NCBI GenBank assembly: GCA_040881945.1
Contig: JBBECF010000176.1
Location: 1 to 64,000 of the forward strand
Reading direction: 5' to 3'
Origin: JBBECF01 sp040881945
GTDB taxonomy: Bacteria > Pseudomonadota > Alphaproteobacteria > Dongiales > Dongiaceae
DNA: 64,000 nucleotides
Part shown: positions 16,221-23,474 of the stretch, in pieces
Layout: every line of letters begins with the position of its first letter
Numbering within the stretch: the stretch's first letter is position 1
Notes under the pieces: generated by a model
Told to the model about the DNA's origin: nothing
The model's input: the letters and a program-made list of their open reading frames with translations, nothing else
Database searches by the model: none
Program-made: the position numbers and the translations under genes

Positions 16221-16985
16221 ATGCGCGTCCTCGTCTTCCAGCACATCGCCATCGAGCACCCGGGCATCTTCCGCGATTTCCTGGCGGCGGACGGCGTCGC
16301 CTGGGACGCGGTGGAGCTCGACGCCGGCGAGCCGATCCCGGCCCTCGCGGGCTACGACGCACTGTGGGTGATGGGCGGGCCGATGGACACCTGGGAGGAA
16401 GACGCGCATCCCTGGCTGGTGCCTGAGAAGCGGGCGATCCGCGAGGCGGTCGCCGAACGCGGCATGCCCTATCTCGGCGTCTGCCTCGGGCACCAGCTCC
16501 TCGGCGTGGCGCTCGGCGGGCGGGTCGGCCCCATGGCAAAGGCCGAGGTCGGCATCCTCGGCGTCGACCTGACCCCGGCCGGCCGCCGCGACCCGTTCTT
16601 CGCCGGCTTTCCGCCGTCCTTCGAGGCGCTGCAATGGCACGGCGCCGAGGTGTCCGAGGCCCCGCCCGGCGCCGCCGTGCTGGCATCGTCGCCGGCCTGC
16701 GGCATCCAGGCGATGCGCGTCGGCCGCGCCGCCTATGGGCTGCAATACCATGTGGAGATCACCGGCGCGACCGTGCGCGAATGGGGCGCCGTCCCGGCCT
16801 ATGCCTGCGCCCTCGAAGGCGCGCTGGGCCCCGGCGCGCTCGCCGCCTTCGAGCGCGAGACCGCCCGCCGCATGCCCGACTTCAACCGCTCCGCCCGCCG
16901 CCTCTACGACAACTTCATGGCGCTGGCGCGGAGCGGGACAGCTCCGCGGATTGGCGGTTTCGGTAAAGCGTCAAAGGTCCTCTAA
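16221..16985 (+). CDS. Type 1 glutamine amidotransferase domain protein
   Basis: A stand-alone class I glutamine amidotransferase-like protein of 254 residues, resembling the GMP-synthase-type GATase. Catalytic Cys is in PYLGVCLGHQLLGVALGG, the His-x-Glu pair in YGLQYHVEITG, and an oxyanion-type WVMGGPMDTWEEDAHPWL precedes. The substrate may be a gamma-glutamyl compound, as for the PuuD or GMPS-like relatives, but no partner synthase is adjacent. Expressed in all likelihood with the MFS gene just upstream. The 3' end overlaps the convergent RAMA-like gene by 15 bases. Confidence 0.85.
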   Translation: MRVLVFQHIAIEHPGIFRDFLAADGVAWDAVELDAGEPIPALAGYDALWVMGGPMDTWEEDAHPWLVPEKRAIREAVAERGMPYLGVCLGHQLLGVALGGRVGPMAKAEVGILGVDLTPAGRRDPFFAGFPPSFEALQWHGAEVSEAPPGAAVLASSPACGIQAMRVGRAAYGLQYHVEITGATVREWGAVPAYACALEGALGPGALAAFERETARRMPDFNRSARRLYDNFMALARSGTAPRIGGFGKASKVL

Positions 16986-17453
16986 GTCTGGGATGCTGTC
17001 CGTTCGGGCGATTGGCCTCCGGCGCCTGATCTTCGACTCATCGCGGAGTTGTGATACCGGCTTCCGCTCGCCGTTCGGAGCGGAGAAGAACCAGTTCATC
17101 CAGGCGTTCTCGCCTTTTGTTCCAATCGCTTGGCTCAACTCGTTCAGGCTAACGCACGCCTTGCCGTTATTGAGCAGCAGCCAGTGTCCGCCGGCGGCCC
17201 TCGCCTTATAATCGGTGCCCTCGTAGTTTCGGAATATTTCAAACCCTTCTTCGAAGTGAACGTCAAAGCGGCGGTCGTGAAAGCCCAGTGCTCGATTGAC
17301 GCGAGCCGTCTGCACGGTGGGCTGTTGAGTATCGGTCCGTGGAGAAACACACCCGAGGACGCGGCGCAGGATCGCGTCCTCAGTGTCCTCCGCGGCCTGT
17401 CGAAGAGACCAAATCTTGGCGAAGACGTCCGTCGAAATGTTGATGGAACGCAT
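16971..17453 (-). CDS. RHH/RAMA-like hypothetical DNA-binding protein
   Basis: About 160 residues. The N-terminus (RSINISTDVFAKIWSLRQ, AEDTEDAILRRVLG) reads like a short ribbon-helix-helix of the SeqA type. The second half (GFEIFRNYEGTDYKARAAG, HWLLLNNGKACVSLNELSQ, GENAWMNWFF) resembles the RAMA (restriction-associated) domain seen beside or within restriction-modification proteins. I infer a DNA-binding role, possibly linked to methylation status, but no methylase lies here. Base composition is clearly lower in GC than its neighbours, suggesting transfer. A palindromic promoter region lies directly upstream. Confidence 0.65.
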   Translation of the reverse strand: MRSINISTDVFAKIWSLRQAAEDTEDAILRRVLGCVSPRTDTQQPTVQTARVNRALGFHDRRFDVHFEEGFEIFRNYEGTDYKARAAGGHWLLLNNGKACVSLNELSQAIGTKGENAWMNWFFSAPNGERKPVSQLRDESKIRRRRPIARTDSIPDLEDL

Positions 17454-17466
17454 GGCGCCCTCCTTG

Positions 17467-17499
17467 CTAGCTACCTATAGTATAGTTAGTAGATAGCTG
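17467..17499. promoter_or_regulatory. Nested palindrome upstream of the RHH/RAMA-like gene
   Basis: Outer arms CTAGCTAC and GTAG-A-TAGCTG flank an inner palindrome CTATA-G-TATAG (17475-17485). The AT-rich TATAGTATAG also suits a -10 element for the minus-strand gene at 17453. The layout, an operator overlapping the promoter 14 bases upstream, fits autorepression by an RHH protein; this is inference. Confidence 0.45.
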
Positions 17500-17585
17500 A
17501 TCGTCAAGGGGCAATTGCCCCGGCCTCCGAGCGCGCGCCTTGGAACCGGAATCGCTGATCGGCCATACGGCCCGGTGGTCCTCAC

Positions 17586-17633
17586 GTTTCGACAGGCTCA
17601 ACATGAGGGCCTCGTCCTGAGCCTGTCGAAGGA
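17586..17633. repeat. TTCGACA inverted repeat, short form
   Basis: Arms GTTTCGACAGGCTCAACATG and CGTCCTGAGCCTGTCGAAGG are nearly complementary with almost no core. It is the same family as the ~80 bp copies at 7365 and 32865 but lacks the central TTTCTTTGTGCCACGAAG segment. Confidence 0.75.
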
Positions 17634-18009
17634 CGAGGCCCGCCCGCCGGAAATGGGAATGAGTCCAGTTTTTCGCCCCTCGCGCCGCGCAACCGGCAAC
17701 AGCAGAGGCGCGCGCTCGACTACACTCGCCGCCAACTCGGTCATGATGCTCCGATCTCCGCCGGCAGCAGCTCCGCCGCGCGGCCTGCCCGCCCGGCCAC
17801 GATCTCGCCGATCTCGTCGGGGCGGGCCTGCCCGCTGGAGCCTTGGCAAACGCGGGTCATGCCGCCGCTCCCAATATGATCACAATAATCGGCGAGACAT
17901 TGCGCGGGACGTAAGGCGTGGTGGACGAGTAATCGCCGGATGGGGACTTGAAATCCTGCGACCGTTGACCATTTGCTCGACAATGGAAGCAGTTCAGGAG
18001 ATCGCCGTC
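17634..18009. other. Intergenic region, no gene recognised
   Basis: Non-coding stretch after the short repeat. Near 17650 lies GAAATGGGAATGAGTCCAGT followed by TTTTCG, which resembles GAAATTGGGGATGAGTTCCA and TTTTTGG at 19568. Open frames on both strands (for example minus 17741-17983) show no recognisable protein features. The region looks like decayed mobile or intergenic sequence. Confidence 0.45.
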
Positions 18010-18207
18010 ATGGTCACCCTGTCGAAATCCGGCGCGAACACGCTGTTCGCGAGCGCCCTCGTCTGCAACATCTACGTGGTCGCGGCGAACGCCGAGGGCC
18101 TAGCCGTGGACCCGATCAACCACGAATTCATCGACCTCTTGGAGCTGTCCTCGACCGCTTCGGATACCGCGATCCTGCACTTGCCGGCGACCCCGCAGAG
18201 CAGTTGA
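18010..18207 (+). CDS. Possible small hypothetical protein, 65 residues
   Basis: Begins MVTLSKSGANTLFASALVCN with a short hydrophobic stretch, then an acidic part (NHEFIDLLELSSTASDTA). An AGGAG Shine-Dalgarno lies 9 bases before the ATG. No recognised family; codon use is only fair. It immediately precedes the SNase-like gene (33-base gap) and could be its operon partner. Confidence 0.35.
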   Translation: MVTLSKSGANTLFASALVCNIYVVAANAEGLAVDPINHEFIDLLELSSTASDTAILHLPATPQSS

Positions 18208-18240
18208 TTGCGCCGCCGTGACCGGCGCAGAGCGGACGCC

Positions 18241-19281
18241 ATGCTTGCGCGCCTCTTCGCCGGCTTCGCCGTTGTCGCCCTCGCGTCGCCGTCGTCCGCC
18301 ACGGCGCAGCAGGAAGCCGCACCCGAGACGATCGCCGGTCCCGCCGTCGCCCTCTACGGCGACACGCTCCTCATCGAGGGCCGCCGCCTGCGTCTCTTCG
18401 GCGCGCTCTCGCCCGAGATGGCGACGCGCGAAGGCCCGTTCGCGCGCGCCGCCCTCGACGATCTTATCGGCGGCGCCGCCGTCGCCTGCGCGCCCGTCGA
18501 TCGCGAACGTTACGGCCGCGCCGTCGCCCTCTGCACGACGGGCGGGCGCGATCTGGGCGAGGCCCTGATCGCCGCCGGCTGGGCCACGGCCTACCGCGTC
18601 TTCACCCACGCCGCCGGCGCCGACTCGGGCCTTGCCGCCCGCTACGACCTCGCCGAGGCGCGGGCGCGCACAAGCGGCCTGGGGCTGTGGGCGAAGTCCT
18701 CGCCCGCCGACAGCGCGGCGCTCATTCCGCTGTGGCGCGACTGGCGCTTCTGGCAGCTGGTCGTCGCCGGCCTCGGCGCCTTTCTCGGCTTCCTCGGCGC
18801 GACCCTGGTCAAATACCACCTCGACCGCCGCCGCGACGAATGGCTGCGGGATCGGGAGACGCGCGGGCTCATATCCGTCTTGCATGCGATTGCGGACGCA
18901 TGGCGTGTCGGAATTGAGGCCGAACTCAATTGGTTTCGTAAACATAAGTTGCCTGACTTGCACAAATTGCCGAAGACCGACGAAGTTAATATTATAAAAT
19001 ATGGCATTTACTCGTCTGATCCTACGTTGCCTCTGCTCGATAATGTCTTCGATAAAATCGGACTTCTTCCTGCGCATATCGCCGCGCGACTGTTTGGTTT
19101 GTATGAGGTTATCGACAAATTGCGTTCGCTTACGTCTGTCGGGCGAACAGTTGGTGAGCAAATCGTAGAGATTGAAGGGATGATTCCATCGTTTGAAGAA
19201 TGGACTCAAGGTGTCGCTGAATTCATTGCTGATCTTGAGAAGTTGGAAAAATCCTGTCGCGCGAAGGGACGTGACACGTGA
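18241..19281 (+). CDS. Exported SNase-like domain fused to a transmembrane helical C-terminus
   Basis: 346 residues in two unlike halves. The N-terminal part has a signal peptide (about 1-23) and a staphylococcal-nuclease-like domain (about 30-150): YGDTLLIEGRRLRLFGALSPE and DRERYGRAVALC retain the catalytic Arg, Glu and Arg, but the second Asp ligand of the usual IDAPE is replaced (GALSPE), so activity is doubtful. A membrane helix follows (FWQLVVAGLGAFLGFLG), then KYHLDRRRDEW and about 150 mostly helical, charged residues with no recognised domain. From about base 18880 GC drops sharply, with codons unlike the first half. The gene therefore looks like a chimera of a resident secreted domain and acquired sequence. 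Confidence 0.7.
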   Translation: MLARLFAGFAVVALASPSSATAQQEAAPETIAGPAVALYGDTLLIEGRRLRLFGALSPEMATREGPFARAALDDLIGGAAVACAPVDRERYGRAVALCTTGGRDLGEALIAAGWATAYRVFTHAAGADSGLAARYDLAEARARTSGLGLWAKSSPADSAALIPLWRDWRFWQLVVAGLGAFLGFLGATLVKYHLDRRRDEWLRDRETRGLISVLHAIADAWRVGIEAELNWFRKHKLPDLHKLPKTDEVNIIKYGIYSSDPTLPLLDNVFDKIGLLPAHIAARLFGLYEVIDKLRSLTSVGRTVGEQIVEIEGMIPSFEEWTQGVAEFIADLEKLEKSCRAKGRDT

Positions 19282-19913
19282 TCGCGCCCCGGCGTCCCGC
19301 GCCGCCAGCCTGCCCACGCTCTTGTCCATCAGCCGACGGCATTCAGCCGATAACTGACCGCTGATAGCTGACGGCTTCGCCCTCACGCCGCGTCCCCCAC
19401 GTCGCGCCCGATCGACTGCGCGCAGACGTAGCACAGCACCGACGATGCCAAAAGCTCGCCGCAATCCGGGTAGACTATCCGCTCGCGGCCGACGGCCGAC
19501 GGCCGACGGCTGACCGCTGACGGCTAATCCTGCCGCGTTGATCACCGCCTCGCGTAGGCCCGCCTCAAGAAATTGGGGATGAGTTCCATTTTTGGTCCGT
19601 ATTTAGTTGATGCGTCCCGGCGCCTTTGACGCGGCCTGAAAATGTTCCTATCATCGGCCCGCTGGCCTGGCGTGGGCCGGCGCTTGCTGTTGGACATTGT
19701 GCATAGATCGTGATGCCTGCTGCGGTCCCGCCCGTCGGCCGGAGTCGCCCCGGCATGTCTGGCACGCGCCGGCCCGCCGGAGGAAAACTGTCCTAATTGC
19801 GACATTTCTATGTCGCATCCCCGCTGCGTATGGGGTTGGTCGCTCATTTTTTTGTTTTCTCGCCGGACGGCCGCGGGGGCACCGGGGGGATGCGGCCCCG
19901 GCCGCGCGGCGTC
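19282..19913. other. Intergenic region with short repeats and possible mobile-element remnants
   Basis: More than 600 bases without a credible gene. Clusters of GCTGACGGC/GCCGACGGC-like repeats lie at about 19325-19372 and 19487-19532 (CAGCCGATAACTGACCGCTG, then ATAGCTGACGGC; and three GGCCGAC units). A stretch near 19568 is related to one at 17650. A hairpin GCGACAT-TTCT-ATGTCGC occupies 19799-19815 and resembles ends or spacers of insertion sequences. Open frames here lack protein features. Confidence 0.5.
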
Positions 19914-21203
19914 TCAGGCGCGCGCGGCGGCCAGCGCCCGGTCGAGGTCGGCGATGATGTCCTCCACCGTCTCCAGCCCGACCGACAGGCGCACCACCTC
20001 CGGCCCGGCCCCGGCGGCGACGCGCTGGTCGTCGGTGAGCTGGCGGTGGGTGGTCGAGGCCGGGTGCAGAATCAGGCTGCGCGTGTCGCCGATATTGGCG
20101 AGATGCGAGATGAGCTCGCAGCCCTCGACGACCTTCACGCCCGCCTCATAGCCGCCCTTGAGGCCGAAGGTGAAGACCGAGCCGGCGCCGTCCGGCAGGT
20201 ATTTCCGCGCGAGCGCGCGATAGGGACTGGATTCGAGGCCGGCATAGGACACCCAATCCACCTGCGGGTGGCCTTCGAGGAAGCGGGCGACGGCGAGCGC
20301 GTTGTCGCAATGCCGCCGCATGCGCAGGGGCAGGGTCTCGATGCCGGTGAGCGTCAGGAACGCGTTCATCGGCGACAAGGCCGGCCCGAGGTCGCGCAGG
20401 CCGATCGCCTTGGTGTGCATGGTCAGCGCCATGTCGCCGAAGGTCTCGTAGAAACGCAGGCCGTGATAGGCCGGTTCGGGCGCCGTCAGGCCGGGGAACT
20501 TGTCGTTCTGCAGCCAGTCGAAGCGGCCCGAATCGACGACCGCGCCGCCCATCGAGTTGCCGTGGCCGCACAGGAACTTGGTGGTCGAATGGACGACGAT
20601 GTCGGCGCCCCATTCAAACGGCCGGCACAGATAGGGCGTCGCCAGCGTGTTGTCGACGATGAGCGGGATGCCGGCGGCATGCGCGATGCCGGCGACCGCC
20701 TCGATGTCCACGACGACCCCGCCCGGATTGGCCAGGTTCTCGATGAAGATCGCCTTGCACTCGGGGGTGAGCGCCAGGGCGAAATTCTCCGGGTCGTCGG
20801 GATCGACGAAGATCGCGGTCCAGCCGAACTTGGCGAAGGTCTTGCCGAACTGCGTGATCGAGCCGCCGTAGAGCTTGTTCGACGTGACGAAGGCGTCGCC
20901 CGGCTGCATCAGGGCGAAGAAGGCGAGGAGCTGCGCCGCGTGGCCCGAGGCGCAGGCCGTCGCCCCGCGGCCGTCCTCGAGGCTGGCGATGCGCTCCTCG
21001 AGCGCCGCGACGGTCGGGTTGGTCAAACGCGAATAGATGTAGCCGAAGGTCGACAGGTCGAACAGCGACGCCGCGTGGTCGACGTCGTCGAAGACATAGG
21101 CCGTCGTGTGATAGATCGGCATGATGCGGGCGCCGGTCGCCGGGTCGGGCGGTGCCCCGGCGTGGATCGCCCGGGTCTCGAAGCCTGGGGGCTTGCCGGT
21201 CAT
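19914..21203 (-). CDS. metY: O-acetylhomoserine aminocarboxypropyltransferase/cystathionine synthase family
   Basis: A PLP-dependent Cys/Met metabolism enzyme of 429 residues, most likely forming homocysteine from O-acetylhomoserine and sulfide. PLP-lysine lies in VVHSTTKFLCGHGNSMGG; SGHAAQLLAFFALMQPGD, KLYGGSITQF and VDNTLATPYLCRP are the cofactor and substrate blocks, and HPASTTHRQL closes the active site. The length and the GLRFYETFGDMALTMHTKA segment favour the OAH sulfhydrylase subgroup over cystathionine beta-lyase. The start at 21203 (MTGKPPGFETRAIHAG) overlaps the preceding CoA-binding gene by four bases (ATGA), so the two are coupled. An upstream in-frame extension lies within that gene and is rejected. 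Confidence 0.9.
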   Translation of the reverse strand: MTGKPPGFETRAIHAGAPPDPATGARIMPIYHTTAYVFDDVDHAASLFDLSTFGYIYSRLTNPTVAALEERIASLEDGRGATACASGHAAQLLAFFALMQPGDAFVTSNKLYGGSITQFGKTFAKFGWTAIFVDPDDPENFALALTPECKAIFIENLANPGGVVVDIEAVAGIAHAAGIPLIVDNTLATPYLCRPFEWGADIVVHSTTKFLCGHGNSMGGAVVDSGRFDWLQNDKFPGLTAPEPAYHGLRFYETFGDMALTMHTKAIGLRDLGPALSPMNAFLTLTGIETLPLRMRRHCDNALAVARFLEGHPQVDWVSYAGLESSPYRALARKYLPDGAGSVFTFGLKGGYEAGVKVVEGCELISHLANIGDTRSLILHPASTTHRQLTDDQRVAAGAGPEVVRLSVGLETVEDIIADLDRALAAARA

Positions 21204-21697
21204 CGCGCCGCGAGCCGCCGCCGCTTGCTGCTGATGATGCGCGAGTTGAAGCCGCCCCAGCTCAGCTCGCCGTGCAGGCGGCCGTACTCGATCTTCGGGC
21301 AGCGGTTCATGATGACGGTCAGGCCCGCCGCCTCGGCGCGCGCCGCCGCTTCGTCGTTGCGCACGCCGAGCTGCATCCATACGACCTTGGCGCCGATGGC
21401 GATTGCCTCGTCGGTGACGGCGCCGGCGGCGGCCGGCCCGCGGAAGATGTCGACCATGTCGATGCGGATGTCGCGCGGGATGTCGGCGAGGCGGGCGTAG
21501 CAGGTCTCGCCCAGGATTGTCTGCCCGGCCGCCTTGGGGTTGACCGGGACGACGCGATAGCCCTTGCCCTGCAAGTATTTCATGGCGAAGGCGCTGGGCC
21601 GGTTCCGGTCGGGGCTGGCGCCGACCATGGCGATGGTCCCGACCTCGTCGAGGATGCGGCGCAGCAGCGCGTCGGAATAGCGGTCGCGATCCGGCAT
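21200..21697 (-). CDS. CoA-binding domain protein (YccU-like)
   Basis: 165 residues with a Rossmann-type CoA-binding fold: IAMVGASPDRNRPSAFAMKYL carries the nucleotide loop and GYRVVPVNPKAAGQTILGE follows. The VDIFRGPAAAGAVTDEAI and WMQLGVRNDEAAARAEAAGL blocks and NRCPKIEYGRLHG at the end are the YccU family pattern. The biochemical role is not well defined in the family. It is cotranscribed with metY (4-base overlap), an arrangement seen in many alphaproteobacteria. Confidence 0.88.
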   Translation of the reverse strand: MPDRDRYSDALLRRILDEVGTIAMVGASPDRNRPSAFAMKYLQGKGYRVVPVNPKAAGQTILGETCYARLADIPRDIRIDMVDIFRGPAAAGAVTDEAIAIGAKVVWMQLGVRNDEAAARAEAAGLTVIMNRCPKIEYGRLHGELSWGGFNSRIISSKRRRLAAR

Positions 21698-21707
21698 CGG
21701 CGGCGGC

Positions 21708-22508
21708 TCAGCGCCCCCGCCAGGCGGGCGGACGCTTCTCCAGGAACGCGTCGATGCCTTCGCCGGCGTCGCGCGCCAGCATGTTCGTGGCCATGACCTC
21801 GCCGGCATAGGCGTAGGCGTCGGCAAGCGCCAGGTCGATCTGCTCGTAGAACGCCTCCTTGCCGATGGCGAGGACGAGCGGCGACTTGGCCGCGATCGTC
21901 GCCGCCAACTCGGCGACCGCCGCATCCAGCCGTCGGGCCGAGACGACGCCGTTGACCAGCCCGATCTCGGCGGCGCGGGCGGCGCCGATCGCCTCGCCGG
22001 TCAGCAGCATGTGCATCGCCGGCTTGCGCCCGACGGCGCGGCTCAGCGCCACCATCGGCGTCGAGCAGAACAGCCCGATATTGACGCCGGGCGTCGCGAA
22101 GCGCGCGTCCGCGGCGGCCACCGCGAGGTCGCAGGTAGCGACGAGCTGGCAGCCGGCCGCCGTGGCGATGCCGTGCACGCGGGCGATGACCGGCTTCGGC
22201 AGCCGCGTGATCGCCAGCATCAGCTCGCTGCACCGCCGGAACACCGCCCGGTGCGCCTCGCGGTCGGCGCCGGCGCGCAGCTCCTTGAGGTCGTGCCCGG
22301 CGCAGAACGCCGGCCCGGCGCCGGCCAGCACCACCACCTTCGCCGTCTCGTCCTTGGCCAGCGCATCGAGCGCGGCGAGAAGCTCCGCCATCAGCGCCAT
22401 CGACAGCGCGTTGCGCGCCTGCGGCCGGTTGAGGGTCAGCGTGGCGACCCCGGCCGCGTCATGGCGCAGCAGGATCGGCTCGTTGCCGGCGGCGGCAGTC
22501 TCGCTCAT
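21708..22508 (-). CDS. Enoyl-CoA hydratase/isomerase family protein
   Basis: 266 residues of the crotonase superfamily. N-terminal ATLTLNRPQARNALSMALMAEL, the oxyanion-hole segments AGPAFCAGHDLKEL and GIATAAGCQLVATCDLAVA and the C-terminal NMLARDAGEGIDAFLEKRPPAW are standard. The GHDLKE and second-loop sequence are those of short-chain enoyl-CoA hydratases or an unassigned subgroup; the usual catalytic Glu positions cannot be fully confirmed, so the exact substrate is open. It lies 10 bases upstream of the CoA-binding gene in one likely operon with metY. Confidence 0.88.
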   Translation of the reverse strand: MSETAAAGNEPILLRHDAAGVATLTLNRPQARNALSMALMAELLAALDALAKDETAKVVVLAGAGPAFCAGHDLKELRAGADREAHRAVFRRCSELMLAITRLPKPVIARVHGIATAAGCQLVATCDLAVAAADARFATPGVNIGLFCSTPMVALSRAVGRKPAMHMLLTGEAIGAARAAEIGLVNGVVSARRLDAAVAELAATIAAKSPLVLAIGKEAFYEQIDLALADAYAYAGEVMATNMLARDAGEGIDAFLEKRPPAWRGR

Positions 22509-22600
22509 CGCGGATGTCGTCCCGAATTCCTCGCGTCCCGGTACTTTGCGCCCTCGCCGCCCGGCGCTTCAAGGGGATTGCGGCGCGGCCGGCCCGCGGC

Positions 22601-23032
22601 TCAGTCGTCCTCGTAAATGCCCTGCTCGGCGTCCTTGTGGCAGGCGATGCAGTTGCCCTTGAACTTCACCTTCGGGTTCGACCAATCGGCCTCGCGCAAC
22701 TCGTCGTGCGCGCGCGCGAACCACGGGCGCTCGGTGATGCGCAGCGTCACCGGCTCGGCGCCGGCGCTGCCGGTGGCCGAGACATAGTATTGCAGCAGCT
22801 CCTGCCGGGCGGGCTCGCTCAGGCTGGCGTCGGCGCCGAAGTGGTCGGTCAGGTCGGCGAACATCTTCCGCCAGGATTCTGCCGGCAGGAAGCGCGGGTG
22901 ATAGGCGATGTGGCAGGCGCCGCACTCCTTGAGCGCCAGTTCGTTGTCGACCGGCGGGTGCACTCGTTCCTCCGCCGCCACGCTTAGGGGCGCGGCGGCA
23001 ATCAGGGCGGCAATAAGCAGGGGCAGGCGCAT
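22601..23032 (-). CDS. Diheme cytochrome c (DHC-like)
   Basis: 143 residues with a cleavable signal (MRLPLLIAALIAAAPLSVAA) and two heme-binding motifs, KECGACH near the N-terminus and GNCIACH near the C-terminus. The sequence between them (YHPRFLPAESWRKMFADLTD, HFGADASLSEP) is closely similar to the C-terminal part of the cytochrome b561 fusion encoded upstream, so it is a duplicate of that module. It is the last gene of the b561-SHP-DHC operon. The terminal tail is acidic (IYEDD). It probably passes electrons between the membrane cytochrome b and SHP in the periplasm. Confidence 0.88.
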   Translation of the reverse strand: MRLPLLIAALIAAAPLSVAAEERVHPPVDNELALKECGACHIAYHPRFLPAESWRKMFADLTDHFGADASLSEPARQELLQYYVSATGSAGAEPVTLRITERPWFARAHDELREADWSNPKVKFKGNCIACHKDAEQGIYEDD

Positions 23033-23049
23033 GGGGACGGTTCCTTTTA

Positions 23050-23469
23050 TTACTGTGTTGCCATGAAGGCGATGAAGTCGCCTTTTTCCGGCGCGGTGCA
23101 GTCGCGGCCGAGCACCTCGCGGCAGTTGCGCCCGAACCACTTCTCGACGTCGTCGGCATTCGTGAAGCGCTTCGGGTTCGCCGACACGGCGATCGGCTCG
23201 ATCGCCTTGCCGGTCCGGATGTTCTCGCCGACCGCCGTCGGATTTTCGGAATGGCAGGTGGTGCAGGCCGGGGTGTCCGGCTTGCCGGTACCTTGGCGGG
23301 TGCGGAACAGGGCCTCGCCGCGCTCGGGCGCGAAGCCGGCGAAGCCGGCGTCGGCCGCCTTCGCCTGCGCCAGGTAGTCGGCGAGGATGGCGTCGCGCGC
23401 CGGGGCGGCGCGGGCGGCCGGCGCGAGGGCGAGGACGGCGGCGCAGGTTAGCAGGCAGACAGCTCTCAC
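23050..23469 (-). CDS. Cytochrome c, SHP-like (DUF1924)
   Basis: 139 residues, monoheme, resembling sphaeroides heme protein (SHP), an oxygen- and NO-binding cytochrome. Signal peptide to about residue 22 (CLLTCAAVLALAPAARA), heme motif TPACTTCHSENP, and a C-terminal DVEKWFGRNCREVLGRDCTAPEKGDFIAFM block with the paired Cys of the family; the distal ligand is expected to be an Asn in SHP, plausibly within the GENIRTG or SANPKRFTN segments. The start is GTG at 23469, 8 bases after a GAAGGAG; an upstream GTG (23478) is less favoured. It sits between the b561 fusion and the separate diheme cytochrome, the known SHP genomic setting. Confidence 0.87.
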   Translation of the reverse strand: MRAVCLLTCAAVLALAPAARAAPARDAILADYLAQAKAADAGFAGFAPERGEALFRTRQGTGKPDTPACTTCHSENPTAVGENIRTGKAIEPIAVSANPKRFTNADDVEKWFGRNCREVLGRDCTAPEKGDFIAFMATQ

Positions 23470-23474
23470 GATCG

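Noticed and set aside
19325..19532. Possible CRISPR array from repeated GCCGAC/GCTGAC units
   Set aside because: Units are short, imperfect and irregularly spaced, no constant repeat with unique spacers, no cas genes.
18100..19545. A 481-codon minus-strand frame over the SNase-like gene
   Set aside because: Starts in intergenic repeats, lacks domains; the plus-strand protein has signal peptide and SNase motifs.
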